Origin: Alistipes sp. | Lineage (GTDB): Bacteria > Bacteroidota > Bacteroidia > Bacteroidales > Rikenellaceae | Length of the DNA stretch: 40,408 bases | Direction of reading: 5' to 3' | Assembly (NCBI GenBank): GCA_017481925.1 | Contig: JAFUOK010000072.1 | Location: 1 to 40,408 of the forward strand | Part shown: positions 1 to 6,385 of the stretch, piece by piece | Numbering within the stretch: position 1 is the stretch's first letter | Layout of the letters: every line of letters starts with the position of its first letter | Made by a program: the position numbers and the translations under genes | The notes under the pieces: generated by a model | Told to the model about the DNA's origin: nothing | Database searches by the model: none | Seen by the model: the letters and a program-made list of their open reading frames with translations, nothing else

Positions 1-270
1 GAGTTGCTGGACTTCGTGATCCTGCAGCAGGATGCATTCGATAGCATCGATGCCAACTGCCCCATCGAGCGTCAGAAGATGATGTACGAGATGGTGCTGG
101 ATGTATGCCACAAGTCGTTCTCATTCACCGATTTCGAGGCTTGCTCACGCTATTTCAAGGGTCTTATCAACCTCTTCCGCCAGATGAACTACTCGGAGTG
201 GCAGAGCGATAAGTTCTTCGACTATAAGCGTCAGATCGAGGAGACAGTAAATAATCAAATCTCTAAATAG
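1..270 (+). CDS. ntpA: V-type ATP synthase subunit A, C-terminal end (partial)
   Basis: This is the last ~89 codons of the catalytic A subunit; the 5' part lies outside the window and the frame is open from base 1. Subunit A hydrolyses or makes ATP in the V1 head. The visible part is the helical C-terminal domain, with an LQQDAFD segment, a CPIERQ segment and the tail typical of bacterial NtpA. It ends in TAG at 268-270, a genuine stop. Subunit B starts 8 bases later, so the two are translated as one operon. Confidence is high because of the tail and the following B-D-I-K order. Confidence 0.9.
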   Translation, partial: ELLDFVILQQDAFDSIDANCPIERQKMMYEMVLDVCHKSFSFTDFEACSRYFKGLINLFRQMNYSEWQSDKFFDYKRQIEETVNNQISK

Positions 271-278
271 GTGCAGCA

Positions 279-1598
279 ATGACAACACGAGCATTTCAAA
301 AAGTATATACAAAGATTGACAATATCACCAAGGCAACCATCACGTTGCGCGCCACGGGCGTAGGTAACGATGAGTTGGCAACCGTCGGCGGCAAGCTAGC
401 GCAGGTGGTAAAGATTATGGGCGAGAACGTTACGCTGCAGGTATTTGCCGGCACCGAGGGTCTTGCCACAAACTCTGAGGTAGTGTTCCACGGCGAGGCT
501 CCCAAGTTGCGCGTGTCGGATAACCTGGCAGGTCGCTTCTTCAACGCCTACGGTGAGCCTTTGGAGGGCGGTGAGCCCATCGAGGGTGAGGAGCGTGAGA
601 TTGGTGGTCCTACGGTGAATCCGTTCCGCCGTCTGCAGCCTTCGGAGTTGATTGCTACGGGTATTGCAGGTATCGACCTTAACAATACCATCGTGTCGGG
701 TCAGAAGATTCCCTTCTTCGCCGATCCCGACCAGCCCTATAACGCCGTGATGGCCAACGTGGCACTGCGTGCTAAGGCTGACAAGATTATCCTCGGCGGT
801 ATGGGTCTGACGAACGACGACTTCCTCTACTTTAAGCAGGTATTCGAGAATGCAGGTGCTCTGGACCGCATCGTATCGTTCGTAAATACTACGGAGAATC
901 CTCCCGTAGAGCGTCTGTTGGTGCCCGATATGGCACTTACGGCTGCGGAGTACTTCGCCGTTGATAAGGGTGAGAAGGTATTGGTGCTTTTGACCGATAT
1001 GACCCTTTACGCCGATGCTCTGGCTATCGTATCAAACCGTATGGATCAGATTCCTTCGAAGGACTCTATGCCCGGTTCATTGTATTCAGACCTTGCAAAG
1101 ATCTACGAGAAGGCCGTACAGCTGCCTAACGGAGGTTCAATCACCATCATCGCCGTGACGACTCTGTCAGGTGGTGATATTACCCACGCTATCCCCGATA
1201 ACACGGGTTACATTACCGAGGGTCAGTTGTTCCTGCGTAACGATTCTGATACGGGTAAGGTTATCGTCGATCCGTTCCGTTCACTCTCTCGTCTTAAGCA
1301 GCTCGTAATCGGTAAGAAGACTCGCGAGGATCATCCTCAGGTGATGAATGCCTGCGTACGTCTGTATGCCGATGCAGCCAATGCAAAGACCAAGTTGGAG
1401 AACGGTTTCGACCTTTCGGACTACGATGAGCGTGCATTGAAGTTTGCCCACGACTATTCGGAGAAGTTGCTTGCTATCGACGTAAACATCGAGATCGAGC
1501 AGATGCTTGACACGGCTTGGACGCTGTTCGGCAAATACTTCTCGAAGGATGAGGTTGCTATCAAGGCTGAACTTATCGAAAAGTACTGGAAAGCGTAA
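279..1598 (+). CDS. ntpB: V-type ATP synthase subunit B
   Basis: This 439-residue protein is the regulatory, non-catalytic nucleotide-binding B subunit that alternates with A in the V1 hexamer. The N-terminal beta-barrel (about residues 1-75) is followed by the nucleotide-fold core. The P-loop region is degenerate (SGQKIPFF near residue 140), as expected for B, where A has GxxGxGKT. The segments NRMDQIPSKDSMPGS and GYITEGQLFLR are family hallmarks. Length is close to the usual ~435-460. ATG 279 follows the A stop by 8 bases and D follows after 25 bases, so the genes are co-transcribed. Nothing abnormal is seen in this gene. Confidence 0.96.
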   Translation: MTTRAFQKVYTKIDNITKATITLRATGVGNDELATVGGKLAQVVKIMGENVTLQVFAGTEGLATNSEVVFHGEAPKLRVSDNLAGRFFNAYGEPLEGGEPIEGEEREIGGPTVNPFRRLQPSELIATGIAGIDLNNTIVSGQKIPFFADPDQPYNAVMANVALRAKADKIILGGMGLTNDDFLYFKQVFENAGALDRIVSFVNTTENPPVERLLVPDMALTAAEYFAVDKGEKVLVLLTDMTLYADALAIVSNRMDQIPSKDSMPGSLYSDLAKIYEKAVQLPNGGSITIIAVTTLSGGDITHAIPDNTGYITEGQLFLRNDSDTGKVIVDPFRSLSRLKQLVIGKKTREDHPQVMNACVRLYADAANAKTKLENGFDLSDYDERALKFAHDYSEKLLAIDVNIEIEQMLDTAWTLFGKYFSKDEVAIKAELIEKYWKA

Positions 1599-1623
1599 CG
1601 CCAAAAGGATATAGTAAAACACT

Positions 1624-2232
1624 ATGGCAATTAAATTTCAATAGAATAAGACTTCGCTCGGCGAACTCGGCAAACAACTCAAAATACGCCGCGCTGCGCT
1701 CCCTACCATCAAGAGTAAGGAGTCGGCACTGCGTTCCGAGGTGAAGCGAGCGAAGGATACCGCACGCGACTTCCGCACTCGTATGGAGGCTTTGGCTTCG
1801 GAGTACGACTACATGGCGGCGCTGTGGGGTGAGTTCGATCAGTCGCTCGTTCGGGTGGCCGACGTCTCGCTCTCGGAGCAGAAGATCGCAGGCGTGAGAA
1901 TCCCCGTACTCGAGTCGGTGCAGTTCGATGAGAAGGAGTACGACTTGTTCTCATCGCCGGTGTGGTATGCCGATGGAGTTGATTTGCTGAAGCGTTTGGC
2001 TAAGTTGGGTGTGGAGTATGAGGTTTACAATCGCAAGATGGAGCTTCTGGACTATGCCCGCCGTAAGACCACGCAGAAGGTGAATCTCTACGAGAAGGTG
2101 CAGATTCCTGGTTATGAAGACGCCATTCGCAAGATCAAGCGCTTTATGGAGGATGAAGAAAACCTCTCGAAGTCGGCACAGAAGATTGTTAAAACTCGTC
2201 AACAGCAGGCTGCGGAGGGGTCTAAGTTATGA
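1624..2232 (+). CDS. ntpD: V-type ATP synthase subunit D, interrupted by an in-frame TAG at codon 7
   Basis: Subunit D is the central rotor shaft linking the V1 head to the membrane ring. Reading from ATG 1624 gives MAIKFQ, then TAG at 1642-1644, then NKTSLGELGKQLKIR and the rest of a normal D subunit in the same frame to TGA 2232. In total this is 202 codons, the family size. Homologues usually have Tyr at the position of the stop, one base from TAG. The two long coiled-coil helices expected of D are present. No ATG lies between the TAG and residue 40 of the full frame; the next candidate starts are GTG 1741 and ATG 1783, and either would remove much of the N-terminal helix. The rest shows no decay, and the last 4 bases overlap subunit I. 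Possible explanations are a sequencing or assembly error, a recent nonsense mutation, or read-through. TAG is a normal stop elsewhere in the window. Confidence 0.85.
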
Positions 2233-4091
2233 TAGTAAGAATGTCACGTTACGACTTTGTGCTGCTGGCAGCGCAGAGTGATGATTTTATCGCCCGTCTT
2301 CGCGAGTTGGGTCTGGTCGATATTACTACTACCGGCTGGGAGCCTCAGGAGCAGGATCGTCAGCTACTTACCGAGATCGACCACTATCGCAAGGCTGTTG
2401 AGTCTCTTAAGGCCTTTGCCTCGTCGGAGGAGTACACCTCGACCGATGCGAAGTATGCATGCGGTAAGCAGGCATACGAGGCCTATTCGGATTTGCGTCA
2501 GCAGAAGACCACGTTGCAGGGTGAGGTAGCCCGTCTGGAGAAACTTGCCGAGGAGTTGAAGCCTTGGGGAGATTTCGAGGGTGACGCTCGCGAGCGCCTT
2601 GCCGAGCAGGGTGTGGTGCTTCGTTACTATGTTGCGCAGACTTCTACCTATGATGCACATGCTGCCGAGTGGGCCGCCGATCTCACGATTGTGGAGATTG
2701 GTCGCGACTCATCGTCAGTATATTTTGTTGTTGTCTCTACGCCGGGTGCGGAGGTCGTTATCGACGCACAGGAGGTTAAGGCCCCCACGATGGACAGCCG
2801 TGCCGCTATGGCCGAGGCTGACAAGTGCCGTGCCGAGGTGACGGCTCTCAATGCGGAGTTGTCGGCTTGCGCTGCAAGTGTCGAGTCTATCGAGCAGGAG
2901 CTGGAGACGCTTACACAGAAGTTGCAGAATGTAAAGATTCACGGTACTGCTTCGGAGGCTGCCGACGGTCGTCTGGTAGTCCTGGAGGGTTGGGCCGAGG
3001 AAGATAAGTCGCAGGAGGTGGATAAGCTCCTGGATGAGTATTCAGGTGTTATCTATCTGAAGCGTAACCCCGAGCCCGAGGACGACACGCCCGTAAAGTT
3101 GAAGAACAACCGCTTTGCGCGTATGTTCGAGATGATCGGTGCGATGTATGCCCTGCCCAAGTATGGCACGATGGATCTTACACCCTTCTTTGCGCCGTTC
3201 TATATGCTCTTCTTTGCGATTTGCTTGAACGATGCGGGTTATGGTGCTATTCTGCTCTTTGCCGGTATTATGCTCTTGCTCAAGGGCGGAGCTTCGCTTA
3301 AGCAGGCGTCGTGGCTCACGATCTTCTGCGGTGGCGCAACTACGCTCTTTGGCCTCTATACGGGTTCGCTGTTCGGTATGAGCATCCCCGATATGCTGGG
3401 CTATGAGAGCATTGCCGAGTCACCGTTCCTCGACTTCCAGAACCAGTTCTTCTCATTGGCGCTGGCGTTGGGTGTTGTGCAGATTCTGTTCGGTATGTTC
3501 CTTAATATCTGCTTGCAGACTCGATTGTTCGGTTTTACCTCTACGTTCGGCCTTCTGGGATGGTTTATCATCCTGCTGTCGGGTTCGATCGCAGTAGGTC
3601 TGCCTATGATCAACGAGAATCTTGTGATCTCGTGGTTCACCGCTTCGTCGCCTGCATTCTATGCGGCTATGGGCGTAGGTGCCGTTCTGATGCTTCTGCT
3701 CAATAACATCAAGCGCAACCCGCTGATCAACTTCGGTTCGGGCTTGTGGGATGCCTATAACAACATTACGGGTCTGTTGAGCGACGTATTGTCGTATATC
3801 CGATTGTTCGCCATCGGTCTTTCGGGTGGTGTGTTGGCGCAGGTGTTCAACTCGCTGGCGATGGGTTTGACGGGCCTTGATGCAGGTATCGAGTCTTTCG
3901 GCGTTGGAACTATCTTCCAGATCGTTGGAGCTGCGGCTATCTTGTTAGTTGGTCACGGTATCAACCTCTTTATGTCGGCGATCTCTTCGTTCGTTCATCC
4001 TATGCGTTTGACCTTCGTAGAGTTCTATAAAAATGCAGGCTTCGAGATGACTACACGTTCGTTCGAGCCTCTTACAAATGAAAATAAATAA
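2229..4091 (+). CDS. ntpI: V-type ATP synthase subunit I
   Basis: This 620-residue membrane stator subunit (a-subunit homologue) forms the ion half-channels against the K ring. Residues ~1-310 are a soluble, coiled-coil-rich arm. From about 315 on there are roughly seven to eight hydrophobic helices, with the conserved FFAPFYMLFFAICLNDAGYG segment and, near the C-terminus, SYIRLFAIGLSGG, which carries the essential channel arginine. It starts inside the subunit D stop (ATGA overlap), which argues for translational coupling and that D is still expressed. ATG 2229 could be replaced by ATG 2241, four codons on. The length is usual for bacterial I subunits. Confidence 0.95.
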   Translation: MIVRMSRYDFVLLAAQSDDFIARLRELGLVDITTTGWEPQEQDRQLLTEIDHYRKAVESLKAFASSEEYTSTDAKYACGKQAYEAYSDLRQQKTTLQGEVARLEKLAEELKPWGDFEGDARERLAEQGVVLRYYVAQTSTYDAHAAEWAADLTIVEIGRDSSSVYFVVVSTPGAEVVIDAQEVKAPTMDSRAAMAEADKCRAEVTALNAELSACAASVESIEQELETLTQKLQNVKIHGTASEAADGRLVVLEGWAEEDKSQEVDKLLDEYSGVIYLKRNPEPEDDTPVKLKNNRFARMFEMIGAMYALPKYGTMDLTPFFAPFYMLFFAICLNDAGYGAILLFAGIMLLLKGGASLKQASWLTIFCGGATTLFGLYTGSLFGMSIPDMLGYESIAESPFLDFQNQFFSLALALGVVQILFGMFLNICLQTRLFGFTSTFGLLGWFIILLSGSIAVGLPMINENLVISWFTASSPAFYAAMGVGAVLMLLLNNIKRNPLINFGSGLWDAYNNITGLLSDVLSYIRLFAIGLSGGVLAQVFNSLAMGLTGLDAGIESFGVGTIFQIVGAAAILLVGHGINLFMSAISSFVHPMRLTFVEFYKNAGFEMTTRSFEPLTNENK

Positions 4092-4123
4092 CAAAAAGTA
4101 AAATTTAATAAAACTAAACAATT

Positions 4124-4579
4124 ATGAATTCAACAGCATTGATTTTGGCCTACATCGGCGTAGTATTTATGGTAGGCTTGGCAGGTATCGCTTCAGCAAT
4201 CGGTACTTCTATCTGCGGTCAGACAGCAGTAGGCGCAATGAAGAAGAACAGCGGCGCTTTCGGTAGCTACATGATCCTTTCGGCTCTTCCCGGTTCACAG
4301 GGTCTGTACGGTTTCGTATGTTTCTTTATGGTTCAGGGTTTGTTGACCGCTGACATCACCATGTTCCAGGCATCTGCAGTATTTGGTGCAGGTTTGTTGG
4401 TAGGTTTGGTAAACCTTATGGCTGCTTACTATCAGGCAAAGGTTTGTGCTAACGGTATCGCTGCTATCGGTAACGGTAACGACGTTATGGGTAAGACCCT
4501 TATCCTCGCTGCGTTCCCCGAGTTGTACGCTATCTTGACCGTTGCTGCTACATTCCTTATCTCTAACGCAGTAGCTTAA
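4124..4579 (+). CDS. ntpK: V-type ATP synthase subunit K (proteolipid ring)
   Basis: This 151-residue protein has four membrane helices arranged as two related hairpins (first ~4-75, second ~83-150). Only the second hairpin carries the ion-binding carboxylate, E133 in FPELYAIL; the first has Q59 in PGSQGLYG. This is the V-type pattern of one carboxylate per four helices. L55, S58, Q59, Y62, Q104 and E133 match the published Na+ ligands of Enterococcus hirae NtpK (L61, T64, Q65, Y68, Q110, E139) at a constant offset of six, with Ser replacing Thr. The ring therefore probably carries Na+ (inference). It lies 32 bases after subunit I and is the last gene of the operon. Confidence 0.95.
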   Translation: MNSTALILAYIGVVFMVGLAGIASAIGTSICGQTAVGAMKKNSGAFGSYMILSALPGSQGLYGFVCFFMVQGLLTADITMFQASAVFGAGLLVGLVNLMAAYYQAKVCANGIAAIGNGNDVMGKTLILAAFPELYAILTVAATFLISNAVA

Positions 4580-4580
4580 T

Positions 4581-4701
4581 AAATCTCTCTTGCAGGGCTC
4601 TTTTGTCGTCTGCCTTGGCTACAAAATCCTCACATACGTTTAGTATGTTGCGGTTTTGTCGCCTACGAGCAGCCCCAAAATAGCACCAGCAATATAGATT
4701 T
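4581..4701. repeat. long imperfect palindrome, copy A
   Basis: This ~120-bp imperfect inverted repeat lies directly after ntpK. Outer arms AAATCT/AGATTT enclose TTGC..GGGCT/AGCACC..GCAA. The centre is ACAAAA..CATAC, loop GTTTA, then GTATG..TTTTGT. Its core (4624-4657) closely resembles the core of the palindrome at 13915-14037. It is probably a dispersed REP-like intergenic element and could form an extended hairpin in the 3' UTR. Confidence 0.6.
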
Positions 4702-4733
4702 ATTGTCGCGGTTGAGTTAAACTCAATTTTGAT

Positions 4734-4768
4734 AAAAAGGTTGTCCCTCAAGGGATGACCTTTTTTTT
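4734..4768 (+). terminator. Rho-independent terminator of the V-ATPase operon
   Basis: The arms AAAAAGGTTGTCCC and GGGATGACC+Ts flank the loop TCAA, with two G-U wobble pairs, followed by eight Ts (4761-4768). It is the first strong plus-strand terminator after ntpK. Confidence 0.8.
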
Positions 4769-4992
4769 GTTGCAGGAAAAGCGGGTGTGTGTTGAGGAGG
4801 GTGGGGTATGTGCGCGAAATGAGCCTTTCCGTGGGAAAATATATAGCCGTTGGGACAGAGCCAATACAAATAAATAACCTCGCAAAATCGCTGAAATTGC
4901 TGTCGAGGGGGGGGGTGAGGTGAATACAAAACAAAAGCCTCTCAAGCCCGTAGCAACTATCGTTGTACATTGTGGGGTAGGAGGAGCGAGAT
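4769..4992. other. non-coding gap, no gene recognised
   Basis: No convincing gene is seen on either strand. The overlapping minus-strand frames have no recognisable protein character. A run of nine Gs lies at 4907-4915. Bases 4923-4943 repeat, imperfectly, the left part of the tRNA terminator at 4991-5013 (TACAAAACAAAAGC shared), as if half of that terminator had been duplicated. Confidence 0.5.
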
Positions 4993-5025
4993 ACAAAACA
5001 AAAGCCCCTCAAAACTGAGAGGCTT
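4993..5025 (-). terminator. terminator of tRNA-Gln
   Basis: On the minus strand AAGCCTCTCA, loop GTTT, TGAGGGGCTT is followed by TTTGTTTTGT. It begins 6 bases after the tRNA 3' end. Confidence 0.8.
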
Positions 5026-5030
5026 CCTTG

Positions 5031-5101
5031 TTGGGCTACCAGGATTCGAACCTGGAATGACAGGACCAGAATCTGTAGTGTTACCATTACACCATAGCCC
5101 A
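5031..5101 (-). tRNA. tRNA-Gln (anticodon CTG)
   Basis: This is a 71-base cloverleaf. The acceptor stem TGGGCTA/TAGCCCA is fully paired and the discriminator is A. The D-loop holds AATGGTAA. The anticodon loop TTCTGGT gives CTG, which reads CAG. The T-arm CCAGG-TTCGAAT-CCTGG is perfect. The last pair of the anticodon stem is A-C rather than paired. CCA is not encoded (CAA follows). Its own promoter and terminator flank it, so it is a single-gene unit. Confidence 0.93.
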
Positions 5102-5127
5102 ATCTTATGTTGTCGTTTTTGACACTG

Positions 5128-5158
5128 CAAAAGTAGAATATAATTTCTATTCTGCAAA
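5128..5158 (-). promoter_or_regulatory. promoter of tRNA-Gln
   Basis: On the minus strand TTTG (5155-5158), a 19-base spacer and TACTTTTG (5128-5135) give an exact match to the Bacteroidetes -33/-7 consensus, with initiation expected about 20 bases before the tRNA. Confidence 0.8.
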
Positions 5159-5256
5159 GAAAAAGTGAACTTTTTTTATTCGCAGGAGGTGTTTTTCTGT
5201 TATTTTCTCGCTTTTGGCTGGTAGTGGCGCATTTTTCGGGAGCAGGGCGTAGCCAT

Positions 5257-5289
5257 AAAAACAGAGTACCGATCCTAAGACCGGTACTC
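5257..5289 (-). terminator. terminator of the candidate small RNA
   Basis: On the minus strand GAGTACCG, a 10-base loop and CGGTACTC form an 8-bp perfect stem, followed by TGTTTTT. No protein gene lies upstream of it in this orientation for 250 bases, so it most plausibly ends the RNA gene described next. Confidence 0.7.
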
Positions 5290-5417
5290 CTCCGAAAAAC
5301 AACCTAATTTCCATTACTGCCCTTGAATGGATGTCGTTGTCATTTTATATTACTAAAATGATCGTCAAACTTATTGCTTTGTTGGGCGTTCGTTAGCCAA
5401 ACCCTTTTACCCAACGT
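5257..5417 (-). ncRNA. candidate structured small RNA, ~160 nt, family not recognised
   Basis: There is no ORF here. A TACCTTTG -7 box (5422-5429) would start a transcript near 5416, and a strong terminator ends it near 5257. In between are three further stems: GTTGGG/CCCAAC (5381-5386 with 5410-5415), the perfect CATTTTA/TAAAATG hairpin (5341-5360), and CCATT/AATGG (5311-5330). Promoter, serial hairpins and terminator in a non-coding gap are what one expects of a trans-acting or protein-binding sRNA. Because it lies downstream of the LytTR regulator on the same strand, it could also be made by read-through or processing of that mRNA. I do not match it to 6S, tmRNA, RNase P or SRP RNA. Confidence 0.5.
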
Positions 5418-5421
5418 ACTA

Positions 5422-5429
5422 CAAAGGTA
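5422..5429 (-). promoter_or_regulatory. -7 promoter box of the candidate small RNA
   Basis: TACCTTTG on the minus strand matches TAnnTTTG exactly. No good TTTG is found 19-21 bases upstream, which suggests an activator-dependent promoter. Direct repeats that could bind such an activator lie just upstream (5462-5509). Confidence 0.6.
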
Positions 5430-5458
5430 GAATAAAATTCCGAAAAATGTTCACATCA

Positions 5459-5510
5459 GGGGGTGAAACGGCAAAAACTGCCGGTGAATCGCCCAAATGA
5501 TCGGGTGAAC
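5459..5510. promoter_or_regulatory. three GGTGAA direct repeats at exact 21-bp spacing
   Basis: GGTGAA occurs at 5462, 5483 and 5504, each preceded by G or C; the first two continue as (A/T)CG. The spaces between repeats contain small dyads, such as CGGCA/TGCCG at 5469-5483, which may also act as the 3' end of the regulator mRNA. Two-turn (21-22 bp) direct-repeat spacing is the known architecture of LytTR regulator sites. A LytTR regulator gene ends 37 bases away and a promoter box for an RNA lies on the other side. Binding is inferred. Confidence 0.5.
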
Positions 5511-5546
5511 AGACTTTCTTTGCGGTTGAAGGCTTTGCAACCTCGC

Positions 5547-6359
5547 CTATGCACCCACGCTCATCAGCCAATGTTTGAACTCGGGTACGCGTGCCTTCGA
5601 GATGATAATCTTCTCGGGCAACTCCACACTCAGGTTCAGCGACAGACGACTACCGAACCATACGGTGATATCCTTCACCGCCTTACGGGCCACGATAAAC
5701 TGACGATTGGCACGGAAGAACTCCACCTCGGGGAGTGTTGATTGCAGACTCTCCAGCGTGCGGTCGATGATGTAATATGTGCCGTCGTAGGTCACTGCCG
5801 ACACCTTCTCGTTGGATGTGTAGAAGAATGCCACGTCGTCGATCGACAGGGGGATGATCTTATCCTTCTGATGTACCAGATATACTCGTTGATTATCCTT
5901 CGCGGTGGGGCGGGGCTCGGCGACCTTCTCGGCACGCACTTCGCGTATCATCTCCTCGATGCGGTTGTTATACTCCTTGCTCTCGCCGCCACTCAGCAGG
6001 TCGAACTTTTCGATTGCGTGGCGCATATCATCCTCCTTGATAGGCTTGAGGATGTAGTCGATGCTATTGACCTTGAAGGCACGCAGGGCGTACTCGTCGT
6101 AGGCTGTGGTGAATATGATGGGGACTTTGATATCTATACGGTCGAAGATGCGGAACGACTCGCCATCGGCCAGGTGAATATCCATAAAGACCAGGTCGGG
6201 TCGTGGCGACTGCTCGTCCTGGAAGTACTCGACACTCTCAGCAATGCTCTCCAGCACCCCCAGTACGTTGTACGACGGTGCCACATTGCGCAGTATAGCC
6301 TTCAGATTGACGGCTGCTGCAGTCTCATCCTCAATGATGAGTACACTCTTTTGTTGCAT
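5547..6359 (-). CDS. LytTR-family response regulator
   Basis: This 270-residue cytoplasmic regulator belongs to the LytR/AlgR type. Residues ~5-120 are a receiver domain: acidic patch E10-D11-E12, phospho-acceptor D60 in VFMDIHLADGE, T84/T85 switch region and the conserved K105-P106. Residues ~160-265 form a LytTR DNA-binding domain (VYLVHQKDKIIPLSIDDVAFFY, FFRANRQFIVARKAV). The linker is charged. It starts 26 bases after the histidine kinase gene and is its obvious partner. LytTR proteins bind paired direct repeats about 21 bp apart; such repeats lie just past this gene's stop, at 5462-5509, next to the small RNA promoter, making that RNA a plausible target. Confidence 0.94.
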   Translation of the reverse strand: MQQKSVLIIEDETAAAVNLKAILRNVAPSYNVLGVLESIAESVEYFQDEQSPRPDLVFMDIHLADGESFRIFDRIDIKVPIIFTTAYDEYALRAFKVNSIDYILKPIKEDDMRHAIEKFDLLSGGESKEYNNRIEEMIREVRAEKVAEPRPTAKDNQRVYLVHQKDKIIPLSIDDVAFFYTSNEKVSAVTYDGTYYIIDRTLESLQSTLPEVEFFRANRQFIVARKAVKDITVWFGSRLSLNLSVELPEKIIISKARVPEFKHWLMSVGA

Positions 6360-6385
6360 TATTATTTTGTAATTAAATAGGTTTC

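Noticed and set aside
1624-2232. Genome-wide reassignment of TAG to an amino acid
   Set aside because: TAG ends the ntpA gene at 268-270 and the LOG-like gene at 13907-13909 exactly where the proteins should end.
4563-5102. Minus-strand open frames in the gap after ntpK
   Set aside because: They run through two terminators, a palindrome and tRNA-Gln, and have no protein-like composition.
5257-5417. 6S RNA identity for the candidate small RNA
   Set aside because: 6S RNA needs long closing stems between its 5' and 3' ends and a central bubble; here the stems are local and serial.
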